Origin: Effrenium voratum | Lineage: Eukaryota > Sar > Dinophyceae > Suessiales > Symbiodiniaceae | NCBI GenBank assembly: GCA_963377175.1 | Contig: CAUJNA010002935.1 | Span: forward strand, 248,001-312,000 | Direction of reading: 5' to 3' | DNA: 64,000 bases | Shown: one piece after another, positions 41,305-54,052 of the stretch | How the letters are laid out: each line of letters begins with the position of its first letter | Position numbering within the stretch: the first letter of the stretch is position 1 | Position numbers and translations under genes: made by a program | The notes under the pieces: model-generated | What the model saw: only the letters and a program-made list of their open reading frames with translations | The model's database searches: none | Told to the model about the DNA's origin: nothing

Positions 41305-43183
41305 CAGGGCTGTTTCGACGACGATACGGTTCGGTACTGTACGCTTTGCGGTCCGATATGCTTGCGATACAGCAACTTAGTATTGAACAATATCTCGATA
41401 AAGGAAGTACGGTCAACCGCTGGTGCGCGGGCTGCTGCGCGGCATTGCCACAAGAGGCCGGCGGTTTCCAGGGAAGCCGATTTCGGTCGGGTAAGTTGAT
41501 TCTCATTTCTGTTTTGAATGAGCTCTGAAAGCCCGAAGGCAAGAATCGATCACGCGCATGTGGGGGCAGGCGTGTTGAAGAGTCTACACCAACAAAGTTT
41601 GCCGCGCGGGACCCTCCGAAACAAAGTCGCCTAGGGTGATTTCTGTTCGGATGAGCCTTGGGAAGTGGGAACCCTCAAAAACGATCCAACTCGCCGAGTT
41701 AGTAGGTTGGTTCCTGGCCTCGGTTGGTTGCAGCTGTTCCGGATGAGCCTTGGGAAGTGGGAACCTTCAAAAACGATCTAACTCGCCGAGTTGGTTGATT
41801 TCTGGCCTCGGCTGGTTGCAGCTGTTCCGGATGAGCCTTGGGAAGTAGGAACCCTCAAACGCCGAGTTAGGTTGGTTCCTGGCCTCGGTTGGTTGCAGCT
41901 GTTCCGGATGAGTCTTGGGAAGTGGGAACCCTCAAAAACGATCTAACTCGTCGATTTAGGTTGATTTCTGGCCTCGGTTGGTTGCAGCTGTTCCGGATGA
42001 GCCTTGGGAAGTGGGAACCCTCAACAACGATCTAACTCGTCGAGTTAGTTTGATTTCTGGCCTCGGTTGGTTGCAGCTGTTCCGGATGAGCCTTGGGAAG
42101 TGGGAACATGTGGGACCCTCAAAAACGATCTAACCCGCCGAGTTAGGTTGATTTCTGGCCTCGGTTTGTTGCAGCTGTTCCGGATGAGCCTTGAGAAGTG
42201 GGAACCCTCAAAAACGATCTAACTCGTCGAGTCAGGTTGATTTCTGGCCTCGGATGGTTGCAGCTGTTCCGGATGAGCCTTGGGAAGTGGGAACCCTCAA
42301 AAACGATCTAACTCGTCGAGTCAGGTTGATTTCTGGCCTCGGATGGTTGCATGTTCCGGATGAGCCTTGGGAAGTGGGAACCCTCAAAACGATCTAACTC
42401 GTCGAGTAAGGTTGATTTTCTGGCCTCGGATGGTTGCAGCTGTTCCGGATGAGCCTTGGGAAGTGGGAACCCTCAAAAACGATCTAACTCGCCGAGTTAG
42501 GTTGATTTCTGGCCTCGGTTGGTTGCAGCTGTTCCGGATGAGCCGTGGGAAGTGGGAACCCTCAAAAACGATCTAACTTGTCGAGTTAGGTTGATTTCTG
42601 GCCTCGGTTTGTTGCAGCTGTTCCGGATGAGCCTTGGGAAGTGGGAACCCTCAAAAACGATCTAACTCGTCGAGTCAGGTTGATTTCTGGCCTCGGATGG
42701 TTGCAGCTGTTCCGGATGAGCCTTGGGAAGTAGGAACATGTGGGACCCTCAAAAACGATCTAACTCGCCGGGTTAGGTTGATTTCTGCCCTCGGTTGGTT
42801 GCAGCTGTTCTGGATGAGCCTTGGGAAGTGGGAACCCTCAAAAACGATCTAACTCGTCGAGTTAGTTTGATTTCTGGCCTCGGATGGTCGCAGCCGTAAA
42901 TGTGCAATATGGAACCGGCTTGAAGCAAACTCAGTCCGTGCTCCTCCCCGTGCCAGGCAGCCGCAATTATTTGCAGCAGCTGGCTGCCGCCCTTCTGGCC
43001 CCAAAGGGCCCCTCAAAGCAAACCCCAACAGATACCAATACAAATCGGTATGATTCAATACGATTTCCAGGGATAGTCTTCGATACGATTTGAGGTCGCG
43101 ATACTTGGATTTCGATACCAGTAGCTCGCAATACGCAACGATACGATTCGGTATGTTGTATTTGTATTGTTGAAACGGCCCTG
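41305..43183. mobile_element. Non-autonomous TIR element, hAT-like ends, copy 2
   Basis: Same ends and the same tttacc flanks as 624-2357. It is 145 bases longer because the minisatellite has more 89-base units. No coding capacity. Confidence 0.65.
41635..42896. repeat. Minisatellite, 89-base units, copy 2
   Basis: About 14 units of the 89-base form with CTAACTCG(T/C)CGAGTTAG-type palindromes. Two units carry a short extra acatgtggg string (42108, 42735). None has the 23-base internal duplication of copy 1. Confidence 0.93.
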
Positions 43184-44389
43184 TTTACCAGTGATGCATG
43201 TGTTTTTTGATTGGGCTTGTGCTCAACACAGCTAAATTATTGTTTGTTCGCAAAACGGCGAAAATTTTGCACACCCGAAGGGCCCAGGAATCAAGAAGAC
43301 ACCAGGCGATTCAAGAAGCTGCAGCGACTTGACCGTCTCCAAGTGGGCAACTGTGCAGTGACGCAGCACACCAGCTGCAGGGCCAAGCCAAAAGCCCATG
43401 TCTTGAACTTGGAACGTTTGCGGAGGCTGTCGTAGAAGGGGTTGGGAAGGGGCGCGAGTCTGGATTTCCGGCACTGCGGAACTCCGACAAAGTTTTTAGG
43501 AGTTGATTCGGAACTTTGACTAAGGGTTCTGCGGAAGCTTTGATACTTGATGAGTTTGCGCCACAGCTTCGAGGAACCCTTCGAAGATCACTTTTGCGGA
43601 ACCCTCCCAAGAACCCAAGGTCCGCGGTATAGCTGTCCAGGCAGCCCACCCCTCCCATTTCTGTCTCAGTAGGCCCCTTGCAGACTTGCAGACTTGCGCG
43701 TGTCCCTGCCTCGACCTTGCAGCCTGTAGCAACCACGCTAATCCAGGACCGGACCTTGTGCCTCAAGCAAAGCCACCAACGGGCACACCGAAACTTGGCT
43801 CCTACGAAGTGGCAGTTGGTCAAGCAACCGTAGCCGTAGACACGGGCTATGTCTATACAAACGACGCGATGGGCCCCCGAAAGCACATGAAGGTGTGCAG
43901 CTTCCTTTTTCCTTTTGCCGACAGCTGCTGGCCGGACGCTTGCACAGCAATGCGGGAGGCGAGAATTTGCTGGGCCTTGCGACTGAGTGGGCGTTGTGCG
44001 ACGGCGACCCATGTGTCGCGTGCAAAAGCACTGGGCAACGGGGTGATGGCATTTCGGCTCAGGTTTTGTTTGTGGACATGGTGTGCTATTTGCTTGCGGA
44101 CCCCGGTTTGCGCAAGGCGCGGGATACAAACGTACTTGCGCAGCGTCCAATACCTTCGTGCTCATGTTTACTTTGCGTAAGCAAGAAGCAGTGCGCGAGC
44201 GTAAGGCGGCAGAAGCTGATGGCCAAGGGAAACCTGTCACATGTGGCGCGTAAGCAAAAACTCCACGCGTGAAAGGTGGTGATAACCTGGTGGTGTAGAC
44301 TAAATGATATGGCATAGCAAGCCATGACTCTGGACATGGCTCACTTGTCTGAGTCGCTGTGAGGCCTGCCGCCTTGAAGTCCTCGCTCT
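43184..44389. other. No gene seen; copy 2 equivalent of 2358-4339
   Basis: About 710 bases present in copy 1 (2955-3664) are missing at the junction near 43730 (gcagcctgtagca joined to accacgctaatcc). A long minus-strand frame (43311-44804) arises through this deletion and crosses unrelated repeat modules. I do not consider it a gene. Confidence 0.6.
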
Positions 44390-47300
44390 GTTTTCGGGCT
44401 CCCACAGTGTGGCTGCTGCTCCGGCCTTGAAAGCACTTGGCAACGGGGTGATGGCATACACAAATGCAAACGTACTTGGGCAGCGTGCAAAAGCTGCATG
44501 TTACTTTGCGTAAGCAAGAAGAAGCGCACGAGCGTAAGGCGGCAGAAGCTGATGGCCAAGGAAAACCTGTCACATGTGGCGCGTTTGCAAAAACTCCGCC
44601 AGATTTGGGAAGCGCCCGTCTTGTGGCTGTACTCCGGCTGGGCAACGGGGTGATGGCAGACACGAGATGGAAATGTACTTGGGCAGCATCCAAAACCTGC
44701 ATGTTACACTGCGTAAGCAAGAACAAGTGCACGAGCGTAAGGCGGCATAGGCGACCAGATTCGGGCCCAGTGCGCGACGGAAGCTTTGCCTGCTTCCGCA
44801 GCAACAGCTGTCACGAACTTTTTGGGCCCCGCTTTTTCGGGATAGGCGTTGGCCCGATTGTTGCTCGAGGTGTTCCAAAGGTAGCCAAGTGCAAAGTGTC
44901 GCACGCGCATAAGTGCACAAGGACGGCGGCGGGTGATGCCCCGTTGTGTTGCGCGTGGCCTGCCACTGGCTGTGCCCGAACGAAGCAGAGGAATTCACAG
45001 GCCAAACGCATCCCTGCAAGGCATGTTAGCCGGCAACGCGAGAAGCCATCGGTTCTTTACGGTGTAAACATACCAGGCGCAACTTGATAGCCTCTGTCTA
45101 CACGTGACCCCACGTCTTGGCTGGTGGGACATCCAGCCATTGTTGGCCCACTATTTTGTGGAGACTGTGCGTGCTTGAGCAGCAAGAGCCGAATACCTGC
45201 AGCCATGCTCGGGCACAAGGCTTGAGCCTCGGGCATCGAAAGCGAGTAAGGCAGCGCGTGTGAGAACTGGAGTGCCCGCTTTTGGCGGCGCACCCAAGGC
45301 AGGTTCAGGTTCTTGCAGTTTTTGCTGCAGGGCCCAGAACCAGTTTTCAAACGCGCCCGAATTCGCGGATGGTGTGAACGCATATATGCGCAAATCGCTT
45401 ACCCGAACAGCGCCTGCCCGTACGGCGATGCTCATGCGCGGCAGCCAGAACAGGCAGTTCCCGCTCGCGCAGCCAACTTTGCGCTGGATTGAACCTGACA
45501 CATTTCCGTCAGCAGCAGTGGCACAACATGTTCAGCTCCTCAGCTTGTTCGGCTTCGAGAGCAACTATTGTAGTAGCGTTTTGTTTCTTCTTCCCCCTTC
45601 CCGTGTGCTGAAGCCATCTGACTGAGCATGCTCGCGAAATGTTTGCACAACCCCGACTTGCAAGGGGCCTTGAAGTTTTAGCCGCAGTCAACACGAGGCC
45701 CATGTGGTCGTGCCACATGGCTCGCGCAGCGGCCAGACTTGGGAAGCGCTCGCCTTGCGGTTGGGAGGTCTACACAGAGACCGCGCTTTGCTATCTTCAA
45801 GCTGTCCTAGAGCTGATTCTAGAGTATGGTGGAGACGTCTCTGTTTACGGGCTCCCACAGTGTGGCTGTTGCTCCGGCATTTAAAGCACTGGGCAAGGAA
45901 AATGTAAGCAAGAAGAAGTGCACGAGCGTAAGGCGGCATAAGCTGATGGCCAAGGAAACCCTGTCACATGTGGCGCGTAAGCAAAAACTCCACGCGTGTA
46001 AGGTGGCGATATCCTGGTGGTGTAGACTAAATGATACGGCGTAGCAAGCCATGACTCGTTTGGACATGGCTCACTTGTCTGAGTCGCGGACAGGCGCTGT
46101 GAGGCCTGCCGCCTCTCGGAGAGGCTGTTTTCATGTTCGCGCAACCCTGCCTTGCAAGGGGCCTTGAAGTTTTATCCGCAAGCAACACGAGGCCCATGTG
46201 GTCGTGCCACACCGTCTTGCGGTTGGGAGGTCTACACAGAGACCGCGCTTTGCTATCTTCGAGCTGTCCTCCCTTGTCATTCTAGAGTATGGCGGGGACG
46301 TTTCTGTTTACGGGCTCCCACGCTGTGGCTGTTGCTGGGGCATTCAAAGCACTGGGCAACGGGGTGATGGCATACACGGGATGGAAACGTACTTGGGCAG
46401 CGTCCAAAACCTGCATGTTACTTTGCGTAAGCAAGAAGAAGTGCACGAGCGTAAGGCGGCGTAAGCTGATGGCCAAGGAAAACCTGTCACATGTGGCGCG
46501 TTTGGAAAATCTCCACGCGTGTAAGGTTGCGATAACCTGGTGGTGTAGACTAAATGATACGGCGTAGCAAGTTGCTGACTTGTCTGAGTCGCGGACAGGC
46601 GCTGTGAGGCCTGCCGCCTCTCCTGCCGCCTCTCAGACAGGCTGTTTTCATGTTCGCGCAGCCCCGACTTGCAAGGGGCCTTAAAGTTTTTGCCGTCATC
46701 AACACGAAGCTCGCCCGTGTGGTCGTGCCACATGATCCGCGCAGCGACCAGATTCGGGCCCAGTGCGCGACGGAAGTGCGCAGAAGGCGTGGTGTCAGGC
46801 TTTCCAAAACCTGTCATGAACTGTTTGGGCTCGCTTATTCGGGGTGGGCGTTGGCCCGATTACTGCTCGAGGTGTTCCAAAGTTTGCCAAGTGTCGCACG
46901 CACATAAGTGCACAAGGACGGCAGCGGGTGATGCCCCGTTGTGTCGCGCGTGGCCTGCCACTGGCTGTGCCCGAACAAAGCAGAGGATCCCTGCAAGGCA
47001 TTTTAGCCAGCAACGCGAGAAGCCAGGGAAGCTTGACGGGGTAAACATACACAGCAGCTCTAGCACAACTTCATAGCCTCTGTCTACACATGACCCAGCG
47101 TCTTGGCTGGTGCGACATCCAACCATTCTTGGCCCACTATGTTGTGCTTGAACAGCAAGAGCCGAACAGCTGCATCCATGCTCGGGCACAAGGCTTGACA
47201 GCGAGTAAGGCTGCGCGTGTGAGAACTGGAGTGCCCGCTGTTGGCCGCGCACTCTAGGCAGGTTCAGGTTCTTGCATTTTTGCTGCAGGGCCCAGACCCA

Positions 47301-48930
47301 GCTTTCAATCGCGCCCGAATTCGCGGCTTCGAGAGCAACTATTGTAGTAGCGTTTTGTTTCTTTTCCTTTTTCCCGTGTGCTGAATCCATCTGACTGAGC
47401 GTGGTCGCGGAATGTTCGCGCAACCCCGACTTGCCAGGGGCCTTGAAGTTTTAGCCGCAATCAACACGAGGCCCATGCGGTCCTGCAACATGACTCGCGC
47501 AGCGGCCAGATTTGGGAAGTGCCCGTCTTGCGGTTGGGAGGTCTACAGACCGCGCTTTGCTATCTTCGCGCTGTCCTCGCTGGTCGTTCTAGAGTATGGT
47601 GGAGACGTCTCTGTTTACGGGCTCTCACAGTGTGGCTGTTGCTCTGGCATTTAAAGCACTGGGCAACGAAGTGATGGCATACACGGGATGGAAACGTACT
47701 TGGGCAGCGTCCAAAACCTGCATGTTACTTTGCGTAAGCAAGAAGAAGTGCACGAGCGTAAGGCGGCATAAGCTGATGGCCAAGGAACACCTGTCACATG
47801 TGGCGCGTTTGCAAAAACTCCACCCGTGTAAGGTGGCGATACTTTGGTGGTGTAGACTAAATGATACGGCATAGCAAGCCATAATAATAACTCATTTGGA
47901 CATGGCTGACTTGTGTGCGTCGCGGACACGCTCTGTAAGGCCTGCCGCCTCTCAGAGAGGCTGTTATCATGTTCGCGCAACTCCGACTTGCAAGGGAACT
48001 TAAAGTTTTAGCCGTCATCAACACGAAGCTCGCCCATGTGGTCGTGCCACATGACCCGCGCAGCGACCAGATTCGGGCCCAGTGCGCGACGGAGTGTGCA
48101 GAAGGCGTGGTGTCAGTTTTTCCAAAACCTGTCATGAACTGTTTGGGCCCCGCTTATTCGGGGTGGGCGTTGGCCCGATTGCTGCTCGAGGAGTTTCAAA
48201 GGTTGCCAAGTGCAAAGTGTCGCACGCGCATAAGTGCACCAGGACGGCAGCGGGTGATGCCCCGTTGTGTTGCGCGTGGCCTGCCACTGGCTGTGCCCGA
48301 ACGAAGCAGAGGAATTCACAGGCCAAACGCATCCCTGCAAGGCATGTTAGCCGGCAGCGCGAGAAGCCAGGGGAGCTTGACGGGGTAAACACACACAGCA
48401 GGTCAGGCGCAACTTGATAGCCTCTTTTTTTACGTCACCCCACGTCTTGGCTGGTGGGACATCCAGCCATTCTTGGCCGACTATTTTGTGGAGACTGCCT
48501 GTGCTTGAGCAGCAAGGGCCGAACAGCTGCAGCCATGCTCGGGCACAAGGCTTGAGCCTGGGGCATCGTAAGCGAGCAAGGCTGCGCGTGTGAGAACTGG
48601 AGTGACCGCTTTTGGTGGAGCACTCAAGGCAGGTTCAGTTTTCCATCGCGCCCGAATTCGCGGATGGTGTGAACATATATGCGCAAATCGCTTACCCAAA
48701 CAGCGCCTGCCCATACGGCGATGCTCATGAGCGGCAGCCAGAATAGGCAGTTCCCGCTCGCGCAGCCAACTTTGCGCTGGATTGAACCTGACACATTTCC
48801 GTCAGCAGCAGTGGCAAAACATGTTCAGCTCCTCTCAGCTTGTTCGGCTGCGAGAGCAACTATTGTAGTAACGTGTTTGTATCTTTTTCCCCCTTCTCGT
48901 GTGCTGAAGCCATTTGACTGAGCGTGGTCG
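44390..48930. repeat. Array of shuffled modules, copy 2
   Basis: Equivalent of 4340-10430 but about 1.5 kb shorter. The landmark around gtatggtggagacgtctctg occurs near 45825, 46288 and 47595, and the gatgccccgttgtg landmark near 44935, 46930 and 48258. One full module and the (TA)n tract of copy 1 are absent. Confidence 0.85.
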
Positions 48931-51900
48931 CCGAGGGGGTTCATAGTTAGAGGGCGCCAAGGATGTCATTGCCATCGCCTTGAACTTGTCGCTGGGCAAC
49001 TGATATATTCAGGAAACTTGCCTCTATTTTGCGCCCGAAGAGTTGCAGGGACAGCAACTCGAAATGTGCATTGCCCAGCCCGAGCGACGTCCGATCTTGA
49101 AAACAACAGTTGTAAATTGACTTAAGTGAACACATGCGGTAATTGGTCGAAGTTGGTCGATTTTCGGCAGAAGGCATGTTTGGCCACTCACTGCTTGTAC
49201 GATTTTTAGCACGTTTCGCCTCGGACAATCGCCGTTGCAACCTGCAGCTTGCGACAAGCGTCAGGAGGCGGACTTGACACCGGAAAACAGAAGACTGCAA
49301 AGTCTCGAAGCCAAATCCCTGAACGCGCAACACCTGCTGAAGCAGCAAAAACACAAAATGCCCAAGCATGCTACCCCCTTCAAGACCGGGCCCTGTACCC
49401 CAAGCAAAGGTCCGCAAAGTCCAAAGCCGCCAACGCGCACACTGAACCTTGGCTCCCGCGAAGTAGCAGTTGGTCAAGCAACGGTAGCCGTGGCCATGGG
49501 CTATGCTTACACGCGTGGCCCAATGCAATGGGTCCCCGGAAGAACGCTGCTGCCTTCTTGTCGACAGCTGCCCGCCTGACCTTTGCAAAGCAACGCGCGA
49601 AGCGAGAATTGGCTGAGCCTCACGACTCTCACGACTGAGTGCGCGCACGGGCCTGCGCGCACCGGGGTCTCAACGGGCCCGCCCGTGCATCTTCGATTGG
49701 GATCCATGGCACAAGGCTGCCGCAGGTCACACCAAATCAAGATGCCCTGGTGATGCCGGAAGTTGCAGCTACTTGTCCGTCTCCAACTGGGCAACTGTGC
49801 AGTGACACAGCACACCAACTGCAGGGCTAAGCCAAAAGCGCATGTCTTGAACTTGGAACGTTTGCGGAGGCTGTGGCAAACCCTTTGCAGACTTGCGCGT
49901 TTCCCTTGCCTTGGTTGGCTCGGGCACCTTGCAGCCTGTAGCAGAGACTTGTCCCTTGCGGTACATCAGCGGCTAGTAGAGATGCGTGGCTTCTACACAG
50001 AGACCGCACCTTGCTATCTTAGGCTAGACGATGGTGGGAGCCCTCGAGTCAAGTCCTTATCGCTGCGGCCTTGGCTATACGCAGCATCCGTTGCCAAACT
50101 TTGCGCTGCAAAGTCCCCAAACTGCAAACAGAACCGTACGTCGCGAAGCTCCTGATGTCAACTTGTTCGCGCTGCCTGACTTAAAACCCAGCCCAAAAGT
50201 GGCCCCAACACCGACCCAAAACAGGCCCAAAAACATACCGCCAGAACCAGCGCTGCGCGCTACATTCTACAGCCGCGTCCCCGTCATCGCAGGGTCGGCA
50301 CGGGGTGGCACCGAAGTGCGCAGAAGGCGTGGTGTCAGGTTTTCCTTTCCAAAACCTGTCATCAACCTTGGAGTCCTCGCTCGTTGGGGGGGTGCCCACA
50401 ACAGAAATCTCCACGTTCCACGCGAGCCAAAGAGCTTCCCGTGGAAACTCGACAAATGTAGCGTGCAAAGGAGTGCCAGAGCCAATGGCTTGGCAAGGCA
50501 TGGAATGGGAGAGTGGGGCAAAGCAGGCCATTTGTTGATTGAGAATTTGTGATTGAAAGCTCTGTGAGTTTGATTTCCTGTGTTTGACAATAGTTTCACG
50601 CTTGGAAGGGCAGGTTTTTGCTTCTAATTACTTGTCCAGGACAGGCTTGCTCTCAGCCAGGAATTTGGGAACGACCCCTCTAAACCATTCCTTTAGGTTG
50701 ATCCCAAACAGTTCATTCCCAAACCTTCTTGTGTCAGGGATTTTGGAGCAACCCTTGCAGGAAGGGCACACCTACCTCCGGACCTGTGGCAGATACGGGG
50801 ACGAAACCTGGGTGCACAGGTCCTTCGGGCTGGATGCAACGTGACAGGTTTAGTTCCAGGTTGAAGTCTGATCCCATTTCTGTGTATGTGTGTGCGCGCT
50901 GTGGAAGGTATTTGTTTGGTTGTTTTACGTTTTGAAGGGGGGAACTCAAAGGACACCAACCATGTTGGGGGTTCGCCTATTGTGACATATTGTGACACAA
51001 ACCCACCATGAGCTCCAGACCACTCGAATACCAGTTTTTAGTTTTGACTCCAAGAGGTACAGACCTTCTTGAATGGCCAGCCGCTGAACTCCACTTGCAT
51101 GACACAGCGTGGGTTCCCGCGGCCCGCCACATGGACCCCTGATGCAGACGACACCGCCACCGCATTGTGCCGGAGGCTGGCGAGATTTGTCAGTGGAAGC
51201 CTCCGTTTTGGCGCTTGCCGGAAACATGGAGGATTCTTTTGCAGCGCTGCTTGGAGCCTCGCTTACCGAGCACAAGGGGCCAAGATTCTTCTCGCGCCTT
51301 GCCGCACAAGGAGATCCACTGAGAGGAGTGGTTCGCTTGGCTCTGGGCGTTACGAGCTACAAAAGGCAGGTGCTGTATGCCAAGCACGCTTATGTCTGAG
51401 GATTGTTTGTCCCCAACAAGTGCGGATATTTTGAGGGCCGTGGAGCCGCTGTGGCAAGTGGATTATTCCTTGACCTGCGCCGGGGGCAGAAAGCAACCAG
51501 GCATACTCCTTTGACTGCGGGGAGGCTTGGCAAGATATGCTTGCTGCAACAAGCGCGGGCCGGGAACAAAAGAGGCCGTCGCTGAACCTACAAACTTTTG
51601 AGCTGATGCCTCAAATCTTCCAGAGATGGGGCTATTCTGGGGCATCATATGTCATTCAACGAGTTGTCAAGAAAGCAGGGCAGAAGCACGCTGTGGGAGG
51701 GTTCTTAAGGCCATGCCAGGGTGAGTGGGTTTTAGTGCTTGGATGCGAGCTTTTGAGAAAGTCTGTCAGGTTTCGTTCGGCACGCAGCCGGCTTTCCCAA
51801 AACGTTCGGCCCGTTTTTTAAGGAGACCCGCATGAACCGACAAGAGCGTGCGAAGACGTGACCTTCATTTTTGTTGGACAGTTTTTCTTGTTGGTGCTCA

Positions 51901-53690
51901 GTAAAAAATGAAACGAGCCTAGGGATTCCCTGAAAGGGTTCCATAGGGGATGGTTTACAGGGGCATTCCATTTCTCATTCCCTGCCTATCGAACCAGGAG
52001 TTGTTCAAGCAAAACAAGGCCAGCAAAGATATTGAGGGGGTGTCCACATTTGAGGCATCTACGACTACTGCGCCCTAGTGCCCATGGTGACCTGTGCCGG
52101 CGGGTGCGTGACCGACTGGCAGGGCAAACCTTTGACACTACAGAGCCACGTGCCTTGGCGAAAAAAGCGAGGCTCAGACCTCCACACCTCCAGGTTGTGC
52201 CTTTTCTTTCTTTGTTGTTCTATTGGGCAAGTTGCTTTCTTGGTTTCGATGAGGTTCCACATCTGGAAACACTCGTTGGCCTACTCTGGATCAAAAGATA
52301 GGTCACTTTTCTGATTTTTGCCTTTGACTAAAATGATACGCGAATAGAATATTTGACTCCTAGGTTTAGGGTTCAACGTCATGTACTTGCAGCCTTACAA
52401 TGACAAAAGCACCTTGAGGTAGAAAAGTTTGCAAAATGGGCTCCTGATTTTCCTTTTTCCAGAGAGACGAACAGGTTGACTGGGAGCAACCCTACAGCAG
52501 CCGTGTGATGTGGTTGACTCTCAAAACTTGGGCTTCAAATGGTTGGTTGCTTCCAGCTGCCCTTCGAACAACCAAAAGGTGGGCAACAACTGAATGGTAG
52601 GCAACTCATGTGGAGTCGTTTTCCCTTCTTCCTCAGTCCGCATGGGAAGAAGTCCAGTCTCAAGCATTTTGCACATCTCCACATTGGGCTTCTCACGCCC
52701 CTTGTTTTCATCGCTTTGGTACTCTCCGACTCTCCTTGGCCTGGCTTCTGGCTTTGCTTGGTCTCTCAGCGGTTCCCATATTTGTTACTCTAAGGACTCT
52801 AAGGGGAAAACGACACTTAGGATCCTTGATCCGGTCTGGCTTCCGGGGAGTGACCAGTGCGGGTGGTCTTTTCTGGGTGCCAGATAGACCAAAATTTCGT
52901 AATTGGCTCTGCAGCGACTCAAGCGCAGATGCGTCTATTTGGTGGCTTTCAAGGGGAGCCGAAAGGAAGACCACCAAGTGGGAGAGGTCCGATATTTTGA
53001 CACGTTCCCCTTTGCTGCGCACCACAAGGATGTCGCGCTGAGAGCGCGAGTGTGGCGCATGGCGCGTGGGTGGACGTCGGAGTCCGAAGGCGGCGGGCAA
53101 AACGAGGGCCAGGCATTCCCATGAAGATGTGCAGTGTGTAGCGCTGGGTCCCTGACATTGAACATGTTGCGTTGTCCGCAAAATTATTGTTGGGGGTCGC
53201 GTTGATTTGAACCACCAGCTTGTTAACTTTGTATAAACCCAAACGCGTCTGCCTTGGTGCCTCGAGCAAGACGGCGCTTGAACATAATTAAATCCAACTG
53301 CGACATCCGGATAGCCGCAGGCCACAGAGTTTCACAGGTCGCTCCTGTTGCTCAGTTGCCCAGTAGTCCCTTTTTGGGATGGATTCATCTTGAAGCCTAA
53401 ACGGCCCAAGAGGCGCCTTGCTTTCCTTAACCACCACTCTTCTGTTTGGCTCGCTCCTAGATGGCCGAAGAATTCGTCAGGCCCGACTTTCTTTGGAGCG
53501 AGCTCCGCTTCCCTTGCCGGGCGGGGATCCTTGATTTGATCGGAGTTTCACTGGGTCCCCGGATGTCATTTCATGGACCCAGTTCCAGAATTTGCGAGAA
53601 AAAGAAGTCGCGAGGTAGAGGGTGCGCCTTCAACTACCGTCAACATGTGGGTGTTGCTCGTCCAAGCTAAGTTTCTTCCAAAGCGAGAAT
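48931..53690. other. No recognisable gene; copy 2 equivalent of 10431-16508
   Basis: Collinear with copy 1 apart from deletions whose junctions are at about 50391, 52866 and 53621. Frames that stay open in both copies (for example 51227-51399 and 53461-53610) have no motif that I recognise. Confidence 0.5.
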
Positions 53691-54052
53691 GGGTCTGAAG
53701 ACCTTTCAGGGAGGCATGTCATTTCCTTGACTGCTAAGATGCCGATGAAGGACAAGCCATAAGCACCACTCGCTCGAACGAAACACGGAGTCTTCCAAGA
53801 AGAGGACTCCTGAAGACAATATGGCGTTTGGGTTCGGTTACGTTCGATCTTGGCCTTCCGCCTGCTGTCATTGGGGCACTGGACGGGGCAGGTTTACTCG
53901 GCTTGCGTGGCGTTGCCCGCCATACCACCATGGCAAATCTACAAAGTGTGCCAGACTCACCCAGGTGGTCAAACTTGGTCCCACGACACCCTGGCCAAGC
54001 CTTGAATCCAAGGATTGGCTCAAATCCAAAAGGTGGATTTAGGTGATTAGAA
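53691..54052. other. Inverted segment, copy 2 orientation
   Basis: Reverse complement of 16509-16770, with about 86 extra bases near 53818-53905 and about 15 near the left end. The flanks are collinear with copy 1. Confidence 0.9.

Noticed and set aside
43311..44804. A 497-codon minus-strand frame
   Set aside because: It crosses a deletion junction and several unrelated repeat modules, and the copy 1 equivalent is broken in many places.
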